Source of the DNA: Chrysogorgia sp. JL179-B06
Taxonomy: Eukaryota; Cnidaria; Anthozoa; Scleralcyonacea; Chrysogorgiidae
Assembly (NCBI GenBank): GCA_035772405.1
Contig: JAYKKM010000439.1
Coordinates: 11,511,501 to 11,575,500 of the forward strand
Direction of reading: 5' to 3'
DNA length: 64,000 nucleotides
In this document: in pieces, positions 43,796 through 56,191 of the stretch
How positions within the stretch are numbered: the stretch's first letter is position 1
Layout: the number at the start of each line of letters is the position of its first letter
Position numbers and translations under genes: made by a program
Notes under the pieces: generated by a model
Seen by the model: only the letters and a program-made list of their open reading frames with translations
Told to the model about the DNA's origin: nothing
The model's database searches: none

Positions 43796-43879
43796 GGCCG
43801 TGTAGGTTCATGTATATCCCAATATTCGAAATGATGTCATGAATATTTGGGGTACAGATTGACACTGATTAACACTGAT

Positions 43880-44494
43880 TAACACTAAAGATTAACACCG
43901 ACGCAGTACATGGCTCCAAAACTTCTACCGATTCCTGAAGGAACTCGAATTCCTACTGTTGATGTACACACTGTTAAAACATTTTTGACCAAACAAAAAC
44001 GAACCTCACCAGGTCCGGACGGGCTTCCTTATTGGATGTGGAAAGACTTCGCACAGCAACTTGCGCCAGTAGTCAGTCACCTATGTATTTAACTCTTCAT
44101 TGAAACAACAGTGTGTTCCTCTCTTGTAGAAATTAAAATGAAATTTAATTTGCGAATGTAAGTCCAATACCCAAAGAATCTCCTCTAATAGAATGAAGAG
44201 AGACCTATATCGCTGACGAATATTATAATGAGACATTTTAAGAAAATGGTCTTCAAACAAGAAATTTCGTCACAGACCAAGTCAATGATTGGAATGGATC
44301 AGTTTGCCTATATAAAGAAGGTGCAAATACAACAACTGCCCTTATCAAATGCCAACATCATTGGCTTAAATGGTTGGACGAAGACTTTGACTTTGTTCGA
44401 GTGATGTCTTTCGACTTTAGTAAAGCATTCGATTCTGTTCCTCGCGAAATTGTCTGTGAAAAACTCAAGGATTAATAATAAACCCCCTTACATT
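43880..44494 (+). mobile_element. LINE RT N-terminal half
   Basis: Shows 'VKTFLTKQKRTSPGPDGLPY' and 'WKDFAQQLAPVVSHL', then in shifted frames 'GMDQFAYIKEGANTTTALIK' and 'FVRVMSFDFSKAFDSVPREI', the RT blocks up to the first catalytic Asp (FDFSKAFDS). It breaks at about 44494 after 'PPYII'. The downstream RT half of a similar LINE begins at 48675. Confidence 0.8.
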
Positions 44495-44563
44495 ATTTAT
44501 CCCCTCGCATGGCGAGGGTGTTAATCTCGCCGTGGCAGGAACTCATTTCTCACTAAAGATTTG

Positions 44564-44787
<224 letters not shown>

Positions 44788-44832
44788 TTTAGATGAAGAG
44801 AGGATTTATTAATGGGTCAAATATACTTTATG

Positions 44833-45184
<352 letters not shown>

Positions 45185-45689
45185 GGTATACAAGTTTGCG
45201 TAATATAATAGTACGTGTGTTACGTATTTAGACTCGCTAATTCCAAATCTGTTTTCAGAATTGAAAACTGTTAAATATTGATCGAGATAATTTTCCAAAC
45301 GAAGGATAGGCGACAAAGCCCTAAAGCTCGCTTAGAAGCTTGCTTATAAAGCTTGCTTATAACCATGGGTTGTTTTATAACGCAACCAAATGGTCTCGTT
45401 TCCTATATGCTACCATGAATCTTTTATTACATAATATACGACAATTTTATTATAGTATACAAAAGATGTTTGTTAACAGGTTGTTTAAGCAATTAAGGTT
45501 TACGGTTTGATTACTCAGCTTTTCAGCTGTGGCGAAGTTTAGTTAATGGTGAATTTGAACCCTGAAGATCACATTGTAGTCTAAAATTACGTTTGGTAGT
45601 TATTAAACTTTTAGTAACTTTTAACCTGTGTGTAAGACATATTATGAAGCGAACATTATGATGTTATATTATATGTATATAGGCTGACC

Positions 45690-45960
45690 CTACTGCCCCT
45701 CCGCTTCCGCCGTGATCGGTTTATGGTCTGAAAAATATGATTCATATATTCCACTTGTAACGTATTCGTCTGGAATATTGGCGTACAGATGATCCAGAAG
45801 TGATCCATAATCGATTGTAGGAAGATGCAACTTTTGCTGATATGAGGGACCAAATATTCTAAATATATATGCTGTTTCTGACCTTCATCTGATAGCCAGT
45901 CAATGTTGAAATCACCACATATTATGCAATACTCTTGGGTAAATTTATCTAATAAGCCAG
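45690..45960 (-). mobile_element. LINE apurinic-endonuclease domain fragment
   Basis: The minus strand reads 'YCIICGDFNIDWLSDEG', then in a shifted frame 'TIDYGSLLDHLYANIPDEYV' and 'GIYESYFSDHKPI'. GDFN and SDHKP are the conserved catalytic motifs of APE-type LINE endonucleases. One frameshift lies between them. Confidence 0.8.
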
Positions 45961-46183
45961 TTCGTAATGTCGACTGCGCATCAAAATGACGTGTTCTGCG
46001 TCGAGATAAAACTGATTGCCATTCTTATTACATGATTGAGTCGGTTTTCTTTGATGTACCGCGGGATTATATAGCATACATCCCTATGAATACTAATTAG
46101 ATAAGAAACGAAGAAAAAAATAGGAAAATCTTTGTCCAAAGTGGAAAAATGGACAAAACTTCGTTAGAAAACCTCCTTAATCA

Positions 46184-46285
46184 TGTAATAAGTCAGATAA
46201 ACACCTCGAACGTCGGATGTATGCAATATACAGGCCCTCGGACGCTGCGCGTCCTCGGTGTTTATCTATTACATAACATCAGGCT
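46184..46285. repeat. Palindromic element
   Basis: ATGTAATAAGTCAGATAAAC and an inverted GTTTATCTATTACATAA enclose CCTCGGACGCTGCGCGTCCTCGG. Non-coding. Confidence 0.6.
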
Positions 46286-47112
46286 AAAATCACAATAAAC
46301 ATTTAATTTGCATTTCTATTTACACTTGCAATTTCGTTATACTGAATTCCCCAGCCTGATGTTATGAATTGAAAGAAGTTTTTTCCCCACGCACTGGCTT
46401 ATTGTCTCAGAATAGTCAAATGAACACTCTTTGTCCCAACTACAGCATGGTTGTCATGCAATTACGTCCTATAAATGTCTCTTACGAGCTCTCAGCTGGA
46501 ACTAATCAGAAATATTTGGAATATAGAAATTCGCTTCGCGCGAAAATATTCGCCCGCCCCTTACGTCGAATCTTCACATGCAGGCGGAAAATAAAATGTT
46601 CCTTTGTTGTGTGAGATATCGCGTGGAACTAATTAGAAAAGACAAAAGGAAAAGTCGAGTACAGTATGAGCACAGAATATGAGTATGGGGGCACAGAAGG
46701 GGACAGTCCTGTGCGCACGGCCCGAGCTTGCCAGTTTCTGCATATTGTAAACACCGTACTGCAATTGGGGATGTGATATGCCAAATAAAAGCAAATATAA
46801 CCTATTCAAATCTTTGAAATTGTTGTAAATCCATAAGCCATTGATCAAAATAGTTAGTTCTTCAAATGCTAGGAACAGTGAGTGATTTTAGAAATGTTGA
46901 ACGAAACGCATAGTTGTCAAATCAAGCGACGATTTATATTTAGAAACGTAAACACTGACAAAATCAGCGAGCTTCGCCTGAAACTTATAAGAATAGAAAC
47001 GCTTCTAAGACACACCAGTATGGAAAGAAGAGAGAGGGAAAGCCAGAAATTAAAAAGTGAACTAGAAGTACTCGATAATATTTAATCTTCTAGAATCAAG
47101 TAAGAGATAGAT
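46286..47112. other. No convincing gene
   Basis: A 67-codon frame at 46882-47085 is hydrophilic and helix-like ('ELRLKLIRIETLLRHTSMER') and could be an exon, but it has no partner or recognisable family. Confidence 0.3.
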
Positions 47113-47302
47113 CTTACTTCGTGTACCGGACACAGATATATTTGCAAGAACTTTCTCGTTTTTCAAAAAATCCCGTTTATTTTATCTATGATAGGTTTAA
47201 TTGATGAATTGGACAGCTCCAGGACAAAAATAAAGGGGATTTTTTAAAGAACAAAGCAGTTCTATACAGTGCTAAATTTCTGTGTCCGGTACACGAAATA
47301 AG
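47113..47302. mobile_element. MITE, 190 bp
   Basis: CTTACTTCGTGTACCGGACA at the left is inverted at the right (TGTCCGGTACACGAAATAAG). Non-coding interior. Confidence 0.75.
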
Positions 47303-47523
47303 AGCCGCTAGGTTAATAGAAACAGAATACCAGTAACGCTTACTATTAAATGGTCATTAAACCGTGTCAAATTGTTGAAAATTGTCATAATAGAATTGCT
47401 TCGTTCTTTAAAATTACATTACTCTAGGTCTAAACTAAAAGTAATTAATAAATACGATTTCACATTCTTGGTAGTAAATTTAAGTTAAAAAGCTGACGGA
47501 TTCTATAATGGCTCCTGGGTCTC

Positions 47524-47700
47524 TGAGCTATCAGTTGGCGGCTGGCCATAACATTTGGTCATGCTATGCTAAATTATAATCATCTGCATTTTTTGAAAAC
47601 AATATGTTTCTGAATTTTGAATAATAATATGTAATTCATATGAGAGTTTACATATCATGACCAGTTGTTATGGCCTGCTTCGCCACTGATCAGTATTATA
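47524..47700. repeat. Imperfect inverted repeat
   Basis: TATCAGTTGGCGGCTGGCCA and TTTGGTCATG are inverted near 47655-47697 as CATGACCAGTTGTTATGGCC. Confidence 0.6.
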
Positions 47701-47989
47701 AAGACTACGTTAACGTAACAGTTAACCAATGTACAAAATAGTGAAAGCTCGGAAAAAAGCTCGTTATCGCGCGTGTGGGGTATATACGTCTGGTTCAATG
47801 CTAAACAAATTGAAAATTCAACATCTTAACGCTGACCTTATCATTTGGCCCGGACGCAGACGCGGACCCCGAGGGTATAGCAATAGCTCTACTGCACTAA
47901 CGTGCAGGATATATACGACGAGGCGATTGTGCCTGGGCTGATTGCCGAATAATTTCTAAGTGCATAAACCGTTTTTACAAAGGGTATGC

Positions 47990-48180
47990 ACGTTCTCGTA
48001 ATATAATAAACACGTATGTTATATATTTAGACTCAGTAATTACAAAACTGTAATTCCAAAACTACGACGAACCTGGGCACTGGGGACCATGGATGGGGAA
48101 AAGAAACTCTAGGGGTGGGGGGGGGGGTAGTGATTAGAAAAGGCTGGCGAGAGGATTATTGCGGATTCGTATAATTTCTA
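47990..48180. repeat. Copy of the 31.4-kb dispersed repeat
   Basis: Shares CTCGTAATATAATAAACACG-type and GACTCAGTAATTACAAA segments with 31.5 kb, inverted. It includes a G12 run at about 48116-48129. Confidence 0.55.
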
Positions 48181-48359
48181 GTAACTCTTTAAGCGGTTGC
48201 TAACTCTTTAGCTCAAAATGCGGACAAACAAACCAGATTTGGCTCACAAATTATTGCAAATGAGCTATTTTCTTTTGTTATGGCTGCAATAATTATGGGT
48301 AAATGCGGACAAACATGGGTACTGACGTCATCTCCATAAAGTGCTATTGGTTTATTAGT

Positions 48360-48660
48360 TTTTTGATGAACTTAAACAAGCAAAGAGCTTGTATCTTTGT
48401 CCGTAAATGTTTAGACGGAGTTGTCTTTGAAAATTTTGATAACTATTTTAAGATAAATGACTATAGTATAGGTACAGATCTTCCTATTACAATTAGAAAA
48501 ACTGTGAATTTTAATTATTTTGTTAAATTAGTGAAGAACCATTACAGTCAATTATTTGTAATACTTCTACCAGAATATGTATATCTATTGATTATTAATA
48601 TATTGTATAATTTAGTTTATGTCAGGACACACATTGACAACAGAATATTGTAATTTCTGA
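48360..48660 (+). mobile_element. LINE C-terminal fragment
   Basis: Encodes 'FVRKCLDGVVFENFDNYFKI' followed by 'NDYSIGT', matching the extreme C-terminal region of some invertebrate LINE ORF2 proteins. Then it degenerates. Confidence 0.45.
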
Positions 48661-48674
48661 AGTGTTATATCCTG

Positions 48675-49530
48675 AATAAATATTTACTCTATCTATATAA
48701 CCGAAGACAAGGGTTGCATGTGGTTGACGAGATTGTAACGGAATACGTTGACATCAACAGAGGTGTACCGCAGGGTACGGTCCTTGGTCCTTTTCTGTTT
48801 TCTTTAATGGTGAACGATATAACATTAAAAGATCCATATAGCAACTTACTTGTTAAGTTTGCTGATGACAACTGTCAGTGCACCTGTTAAGCTAAGCTGT
48901 GATTCGGCGTCTGAGGAAGTGAGAAACATCGAATAACCGGATGTGACTGAATTTGTCAAAAACATGGGAAATCATGTTTGTGCGGCAGGACCTCTAAACC
49001 TTTACCACCATCGATAATAGGTATTGATCGGAAAAAATGGTTGAAACTTCTTGGTATTACTATCCAAGATGACCTTTGCTGCTGGGATCTTCATGTCGAT
49101 AGTCTACTGTCAAAAGCTGGTAGCGTATGTAAATACAGGTATTGAGAGTATGTAGGTTTTATGGTAATTACTCCAAAGATCAACTTAGTAAACTGTTTGA
49201 CTCGCTTATTATGTCACTGTTTTACTATATGAGATAGAAGTATGGGGTTCCGCCTTGCAAAACAAATACTTGGATCGCATTGATAGGTTTTTCAGGCGAG
49301 CTCATGAATATGGATATACTGTACGTCAAAAAATATTAAGATATTCGGCCTGATTGAAGAGAGAGACAGAATCTTATTTAAGAAGATATCAAATGACCCT
49401 GGACATGTTTTATATGAATTACTTGTCCTGCAAAGAGACAGAGAATACTTAGAGAACGAGAACATGCGTTCATCCTCCCGAACGTTAGAACTGAAAGATA
49501 TAAACGATCATTTTTAAACAGATGTCTTTT
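48675..49530 (+). mobile_element. LINE RT C-terminal half
   Basis: Reads 'LYLYNRRQGLHVVDEIVTEY', 'GVPQGTVLGPFLFSLMVNDI' (RT motif B) and 'LLVKFADDN' (catalytic ADD), then 'WLKLLGITIQDDLCCWDLHV', 'LIMSLFYYGIEVWGSALQNK' and 'LDRIDRFFRRAHEYG'. Several stops and frameshifts. It could be the continuation of the 43880-44494 fragment. Confidence 0.85.
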
Positions 49531-49896
49531 TAACTTTTTTTGATAGATATTAAATATTGTAAATAGATTTTAACTAACATTATTTTAATAATTAGTATGC
49601 ATGTAATTCACTATCGCTTGTAAAGTCACAATTCTGTTGTGTCTATTGACAAAAAAGACTGTAACCAGTTACCATCATTGGCACAAGAGAAGGTAACTCT
49701 TTAAGTTATAAACCCCCATCTATGGGAGAAATAGACGCAACCCAAAATATGTGTAGTCACGTGCAGAAGGGTGGATGGCCGACGTGTTAGGAGGTCGTAA
49801 ACGTACTTACATGGTGGAAAGCCCACCCCATTTGTAGTGGCGGGCAACTTCAAGTGATAATAATTTTATAACCCGTGCATTAAATATGGGAACTTT

Positions 49897-50483
49897 ATGG
49901 AAAATTATGATCATGATTATCAAATTAACCAATTAATCACCAACCGACACGAGTCTTCAAATCAAACAGTGGCATTAAATGCTGATTATAATGGAGATCG
50001 TGATAATAATACTCACAATGATGTGATATCATCATCTGAGTGGACAGTTCCTATGAAAAGAAGGCTTGTGGAGATAGATACTGATGAAAGGGCTCGTGGA
50101 AAAGGGTTTATGAAACGTGTAATGGAAAGGTGGAATGATGAACACCCTGATATGCAGAAATCAGCCTTGGCATTACGAAATGCTGCAGCCACATTTCGAG
50201 TTGTATATGCTAGAACAATGGAAATCAATATTACTGATAACCATGATAAGAGTATTGAAAAGAGAATGACATGGAAACTGAATTAAAGGTGCGACTTGTT
50301 GAAATTGACGAAAAAGCTAGAATGAAAGGCAGGGGATTCATGGACGTTATGAAAGAAAAATGGGATGATGAGTTTCCACAATACAACTGGATTTCGAAAC
50401 AGCGCCTCCGTGATAATGCTTCAAATTTAAAAAAAACAGAAGGAGATCATGAACTTAGTACTCGTCCGCAAAAGAAGTGTTGA
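49897..50483 (+). pseudogene. R2-like N-terminal Myb-like repeats
   Basis: Two successive ORFs contain related motifs: 'RRLVEIDTDERARGKGFMKR' then VMERWNDEHPD, and 'VRLVEIDEKARMKGRGFMDV' then MKEKWDDEFPQ. Each then has a short helix (LRNAA / LRDNA). The W-containing helix-turn-helix shape is Myb-like and would contact target DNA. The two are separated by a stop or frameshift at 50286. Confidence 0.65.
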
Positions 50484-50726
50484 AACAACTAACGTGGATC
50501 AACATCCGGACACGGTGTCGAGCGTTAACACCACAGACCAAACAGAAAGCGAAAACGGTAATGAACATGATCAGGATTCAATAGAGATTGAACAAGATTT
50601 TGGCGAGCCTCAAACAGAAGATATGACTGAAGCTCTAATAGGAGAGGAAGCAGAACTGAATATCTTATTCAGACAGGCATTCGATGAAGTAACATCTGTT
50701 GTGGATATAGAAAACAAACCAAGGGA

Positions 50727-51430
50727 ATGTTTACTGAAGGTAAAAGTAAACCAAGAGATTTTGCAAAGCACATAAATAATGCCAATGACATTTGTTTTAT
50801 TGATGATAGTGTATACGCTATGGGTCTAGCCATTAACCAGCAAATGGGTGTGAAAAGGAAGATACCTAACAAAAGTAATGGAAAAGGGAAAGGAAACCGA
50901 CAACAATTGAAAAAGGATAAACTAATAAAGAAATTAAGACAATGGATTACTAAATCTGCAAATGAACTCTACAGAAGGAAGGTTAGGAGGAAAGCCACCA
51001 AAAAAGAGAAAGGAATCATAGCATCTTTAAAGGAAAAGACAAAATGCCAACAATTAACAAATAGCCAACTTCGGATTAACAAAGAACAATGGCTTCAACA
51101 GCTAAGGTTTGAGAAGAATCGCTTGGAAAAGTCAAAACGAAAGAGTAAGAGGATACGTAACAATTTTATGTTTATGAGTAATGAAAGTGCATTCTACAAA
51201 TCAATTTGTGAAACCATTACTTATACAGGGAGAACACCAGACATGGATAACTTTGAACAATTCTGGGAAGGTATATGGGAGAACGAACAGGTTAACAAAG
51301 GTACAACCGTGGATTCTAGTCATCAGAGACAGGATTAAATCAAAGATCTCTTCAGTCAGGGAATTTAGTATCACCCTTGATTTATTAAGCAAGAAAATTA
51401 AAAAAGGAAGAATTGGTCAGCGCCTGGATT
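50727..51430 (+). pseudogene. R2-like basic linker before RT
   Basis: Highly basic and helical: 'IPNKSNGKGKGNRQQLKKDK' and 'ELYRRKVRRKATKKEKGIIA', then 'SESAFYKSICETI'-like and 'PDMDNFEQFWEGIWENEQ', the N-terminal extension preceding RT in RLE LINEs. Frame breaks at about 51338 and 51430. Confidence 0.6.
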
Positions 51431-51434
51431 AGAT

Positions 51435-52230
51435 GGAATAAATAATTTCTGGTGGAAGATGTCTACGGCAGTTTGGCCAACTCTTGTTCGAATCATGAAC
51501 CAATGGAAACATGACCCGAACAGTATTCCACAGTGGCTCCCTATTGGAAGGACGCCATTGATTCCTAAAACATCAGACCTCAGCAACTCCCAAGAATACA
51601 GGCCGATTACATGCTTACTGACGCTATACAAACTGTTTACTGGCCTACTGTACTCGCAGATTACATGATGGATCATGCACTTGAAAATGAGTTGTGGGAT
51701 GAAGGGCAACTTGGTTGTAGAAAAGGAGTACTAGGAACAGTGGACCAACTACTTATTGACGAGTGCATAGTGGGTGAAGTTAAAGAATACCACCGGAATT
51801 TGGCTGTGGCATACTATGACTACCAGAAGGCCTATGACTTCGTCCATCATGACTGGGTCCTAATGGTATACGAGTGGATGGGCTTTCAATTGCTAGTTAT
51901 GTAATAAAAGTGATGAAGGAATTAATGAAGAGATGGAATGTGTTGAGTACATGGATCAGATTCCACATGCAGGGGGTTTCTACAAGGTGACAGTTACTCG
52001 CCAGTAGGTTACTGCCTAAGCGAGGTCCCCATTGGCTTACTTCTTCAAGACTCGCCAGGGTACAGAATGGGTTTGCCAGGCTCACGACTAACTCCCCGTA
52101 CTCATAGCTTATTTATCGATGACCTAAAAGTTTATCAAGAAAACCATAACGACCTGGAAACCGTCAATAGTACTATTGTACAAGCAAGTGATGATACTGG
52201 TGCGGCCTATGGGGTTAAGAAGTGTGCCGA
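51435..52230 (+). pseudogene. R2-like reverse transcriptase core
   Basis: Blocks in order: 'WLPIGRTPLIPKTSDLSNSQ' then EYRPITC (RT1-2), 'LGCRKGVLGTVDQLLIDECI', 'LAVAYYDYQKAYDFVHHDW' (motif A Asp), 'RGFLQGDSYSP' (motif B) and 'SLFIDDLKVY' (motif C with FIDD in place of YADD). Frameshifts at 51668, 51904 and about 52000. Confidence 0.85.
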
Positions 52231-53244
52231 AATAGGGGAAAGATGATCAAAGGAGAAGGACTTAAAGTGTTGGAACAGAGAATGAAAGCACTAGATCCAG
52301 AAAAAGGAGAGACCTACAAGTTTCTAGGTTGTGAACAAGCAGTAGGTGTTGACCGTAGAAAGATTCTTGAGAGAACTAAAGTACGTTTGGAAGAACGTCT
52401 TGCCAAAATCCTCGAGGCTGAGCTGAACGACAGAAATATGATTCAAGCAATCAACTCATTTGTGTTACCTACTGTTACTTATCCGATGAATGTATGTAAA
52501 GTTACTGAACAAGAATTAAACGAGATTGATATGATAATCAAACATAATCTCCGTTTGAAAAGAATGGATGGCAGATTGTGCAGTTATGAAAGATTATATC
52601 TGCCTAGAGATATGGGAGGAAGAGGCTTAAAAAGTGTGCAGGATGTATACAGGGAAACAAAAATTGGAGTTGCATGTTATATGGCAATGTCCGAGGACGA
52701 GCACATGAAGGTAGCTTGCGAACGGGAATGTAACCGTGACTTTTACTCTATTAAGAAAGAGGAAATGGAGAGCGTTCGTGCTGTGGGTCACACAATAGAC
52801 TTTGAGGATGGGGTAATCACACTGGATGGTGCAGCACTGGGTGTTGACTGGAAAAAGAGCTGGATAAAACTGAAAGAAATATATCAGCGAGCTGTTATTA
52901 ATAAGAGATGCAATGATTACAAACAGAAAGAATGGCAAAGCTCAAATTGGGCCAGACCGGAACAGGAGTGCCACAGTTGGCTTAGTACATGGCTGAATCC
53001 ACACAAGACAGCTGCAATATTTGAACTTCAGGAGCAAATGATAGAAACACGCGAATGGAAAAGAATTAGAGGTTTAGAGGTTGAATCAAATCTCTGTCGT
53101 TTATGCTCCCGATTCCCTGAAACTGTAGAACATTGGGTGGCAGGTTGTCCTGTTCTTGCTAACGTAGAGTATCTTACGAGACACAACGCTCTGATGATTC
53201 TGGCTGTTGCCTGGGCTAAAAGAAAATGTCTACTCCCTGACTAA
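52222..53244 (+). pseudogene. R2-like thumb, CCHC knuckle
   Basis: The longest intact ORF of the element (340 codons). It starts in the RT palm/thumb ('YKFLGCEQAVGVDRRKILER'), continues 'RLYLPRDMGGRGLKSVQDVY' and ends with 'CRLCSRFPETVEHWVAGCP', a C-x2-C-x8-H-x4-C knuckle, then 'YLTRHNALM'. The conserved order shows it is the R2-type C-terminal half. Confidence 0.85.
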
Positions 53245-53690
53245 GCAAAAATGGAGAAGAGGAGAAGTCTTTGAGAATAGAAATGCCAAACCTATCTGGG
53301 ATTTTGAGTTTAAAGTTCGTAAAGAGACTAGCCATAGACGCCCGGATTTAATACTCGAAGACATAGAAGCTAAAACCATCTGGATAGTTTATATGACCTG
53401 TCCCATGGAACGGAACCTGCTAGCCGCCTTTAGGGAGAAGATGGTTAAGTATTCCCAGTTGGCATTTGAAATACGAGAGCAACGCCCAGGGTTTTGTACC
53501 TACATCCTTCCACTGGTTATATTGCAGGTAGTTTGGGTGGTGGCACGAAGATTCTTATTGAGGAAGTTCAGAAATTATTCAGTGACATAAAAGAAGTTCA
53601 TTTTATCACCAGAAAGATGACTAAAATCGTCCTAATGGAAAATGAGTCCATAGTTAGAAAGATTTTGAGTGGGTTAATTCAAAGACGTTA
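53207..53690 (+). pseudogene. R2-like restriction-like endonuclease
   Basis: Overlaps the previous ORF by a frameshift. Shows 'SHRRPDLILEDIEAKTIWIV' then YMTCPMERN and 'REKMVKYSQLAFEIREQRPG', the RLE core. Where RLE proteins have an acidic residue after IWI there is V-Y, so the nuclease looks inactivated. After another frame break it ends 'RKMTKIVLMENESIVRKIL'. Confidence 0.7.
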
Positions 53691-53731
53691 GTGACTGTTC
53701 ACTTTTGATTGTATGTTTATCATGCTTTGTT

Positions 53732-53739
<8 letters not shown>

Positions 53740-53761
<22 letters not shown>
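53740..53761. repeat. (TA)n microsatellite
   Basis: About 11 TA units. An (AAT)n tract follows at 53831-53854. Confidence 0.9.
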
Positions 53762-53762
<1 letters not shown>

Positions 53763-53939
53763 TAAGACGGCAATATTTGGCGTTTTACGAACTGGCTGGG
53801 AACCAGAATATGAGGTCCGGCTATCCTTTACAATAATAATAATAATAATAATAATTACTGCTGCCGTACGTGGATCAAGAAAAGCAACTCGGGGACGTTT
53901 GACGTTACCATGGGAAACTTCGATGGGGCGGAGATATAT

Positions 53940-54470
53940 GTAAATTAATAAGCCTGTTTATCTCTACCGTGACGACGGTCTAACCCTCTTTAGAAACACC
54001 ACAGGCACACTCGCTGATAAAGCCAGGAAAGATCTGCCAGAATTTTCCACGTGTTTGGTCTAAAAATCACGGCTGAATGGGACGGAAAACACCAACCTTA
54101 CCGCAAACAAAATGACGACCCTCTATATATATATTGATAACCGCTACAACATCCACCATCAATTATCAAACAGCTCCCGCCTTCAGTCAACAAACGAATC
54201 TCTACACTCTTGTCAGATGAAATTACCTTCAATACAGCAGCCCCAATCTATGAAAATGCCCTCAAATGCAGCCACTACAACGCCAACCTATACACTTCAC
54301 CCCGAACAATCCACCATACACCGCAGCATCCAAAAGAAGCCGAAAATTCAGTAAGAACGTCAAAACCAACGTTGGACGGAAATTTCTCGACCTCATTGAC
54401 CACCACTTCAAGTATACAGCGATCTGAAAAACCTCTATCGACCTCTATCGACACCTAAAACTAATATCGA
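53940..54470 (+). pseudogene. Penelope-like RT, C-terminal part
   Basis: Reads 'NKPVYLYRDDGLTLFRNTTG' (RT catalytic YRDD) and 'DKARKDLPEF', then in shifted frames 'GKHQPYRKQNDDPLYI' and 'LSDEITFNTAAPIYENALKC'. These blocks fit the RT C-terminus of Penelope-like elements. Multiple frameshifts. Confidence 0.7.
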
Positions 54471-54540
54471 CCACAACCTCTATCGACACCTAAAACTTCA
54501 CTCCCCAGAAGTTTCCCAACCCATACCCATTTGTTACTTT

Positions 54541-54735
54541 TTAGGGAAACTTCACAAAAATAAGCCACGCCCTTTTTAAAAGAATTTTGTAATGCCCCAA
54601 CGCCAAGGAATTTATCCCATCTGGGAGAATGTGTCGTTTATCGTCATTACTACTTGACGCTATCTTATTCACTTCCTCTATGTACATCGCATGTTTTCTA
54701 CTTCTAAATGTATTCATAGTCGTCAAAGGTAATTT
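54541..54735 (-). pseudogene. Polinton DNA polymerase B C-terminus
   Basis: Encodes 'TTMNTFRSRKHAMYIEEVNK' and 'DDKRHILPDGINSLALGHYK', the characteristic end of Polinton/Maverick protein-primed PolB. It is on the opposite strand from the PolB palm fragment 200 bp away. Confidence 0.7.
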
Positions 54736-54889
54736 CCTTTTTACTTTTGCATCATTTTTCCCAAGACTTTCTTATTCTTCCCAACAGGGATACAAGATGG
54801 ATTGTTATTTTTATACCCCGACGTGTCAAATAATTTTTCCACATCTTGGAATCTGGAGAGGTATACAACGTCGTATTTCACCTGGACGT

Positions 54890-55110
54890 CACTGTGTACT
54901 CTTGACTTGAGTAAAACTGTGATGTACTGTATGACTTTCGCTACAACTACATCAAGCCAAAATATGGAGAGAACCCAAAGTTGGTTTTCACAGACATCGA
55001 CAGTTTGATGTTTGAGATCAAGACGGAAGATTTTTACAAGGACATCTTCATCACTCTTTCCGACGTGGCCTCCAGTTCAACCTTTGAGACCCCTTCACTG
55101 GTTGGTGGAT
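54890..55110 (+). pseudogene. Polinton DNA polymerase B, palm motif C
   Basis: 'LDLSKTVMY' then, after a 1-base shift, 'YDFRYNYIKPKYGENPKLVF' and 'TDIDSLMFEIKTEDFYKDI'. This is the PolB motif C region (usually DTDS; here DIDS, so a catalytic-site neighbour has changed). Only about 60 codons survive. Confidence 0.75.
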
Positions 55111-55499
55111 TTTCGTCCTCTTCATATCCAAAGTTTAAACTCATTTGATACTAGAGGACATAATTTACTAATTATCACTCCTCTAAGTAGGTTGTTATAA
55201 CCAGAAATAGGTGTCTTTAGCAAAACCATGCTTCTAGGGATCAACCAATTGTTTGGTGTCGCTGCCATATCCAGTTTGACATTGGTGTCTTTTATTGACC
55301 TATTATTCATCAGCTTGGTCTACACACTGGGTGAACATACTGTATCATTGAACCACAGCGTCCTCGACAATATCTCTAAAAACTTCTCGCACTTAGTCCC
55401 GACTGCTGGCTCGATTTCCCACGATGCTTTGTTTTGCCTGAGCTACAAGAATGGCGTAGGTGAAAACCTCGATCGATTGATTCAGCAACTCTTGTCCTA

Positions 55500-56060
55500 A
55501 TTTTGTCAATCGTTGGATGTCCTAGAACAATAGCGCTTGTAATCTCCCTGTACGTCTTTTCTGAGAAGATTCCAATCACCACCCAGTGGGAGATGGTTTT
55601 TCAAAGGTCGCCAATATGGTACGTAAAGTCTTAAAGTACACATGAATCTCATGAGATTTGTAATCTGTTTTTGGACTTCAGAGGATCGAGTTATGTTTTG
55701 GAGAGACATCCCCGATCCATACCTATATATGTACATCGCAGCGATAGCTTGGTAATAGCTCTTCTCTAGCGTCCAAACCGTGTTTACCTCATAACCCCCT
55801 GGTCTATCCGTGTAGAATAACTTTGTGTGAATCAAAATAAGCAACGAAGTGGTCTGGGTCACCCTTGTCTCTAGCCACTACGATAGGGACGTCTGGGTAC
55901 TTCTCCTTTACATATTCCTCAAACTTTTTGTGGGCTGTCTTAATGACGAACTCGCCAGTTTTTCGAATCGCTGGGAGCACCTCATGGAAGACCTAGTCTT
56001 TGAACCAATTTGGAGCCAAATATTGTTCTATAAACACCAGGCTCGTTGGTGAAAGTCGTG
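55500..56060 (-). pseudogene. Polinton-associated ORF remnants, function unknown
   Basis: Minus-strand frames read 'KTGEFVIKTAHKKFEEYVKE' and 'YPDVPIVVARDKGDPDHFVA', then 'SHEIHVYFKTLRTILATFEK'. The stretch looks truly coding (balanced composition over about 100 codons) but I do not recognise the family. Position between PolB and BRO-N/integrase pieces suggests Polinton cargo. Confidence 0.4.
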
Positions 56061-56191
56061 TGCGGGTGCAGGGACACACCAGACTCATTGGTAAAAGTCG
56101 TGTCGGAACTGAATTGGGGGGGGGGGGAGGGAGGCGAATCACCCAATATGTCGACGAGCGTTCAACTCCATGGCTGTTTTTGTGATGAATT

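Larger units (their letters stand above)
49790..53700 (+). mobile_element. R2-like (RLE-type) non-LTR retrotransposon, near full length
   Basis: About 3.9 kb holding, in order, two Myb-like repeats, a basic linker, RT, CCHC knuckle and a restriction-like endonuclease, with at least seven frame breaks. This order is that of R2/R4/NeSL-type elements. No 28S rDNA flanks are visible, so it does not sit in an rDNA target. The 3' end is near 53700, before a (TA)n tract. Confidence 0.85.
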
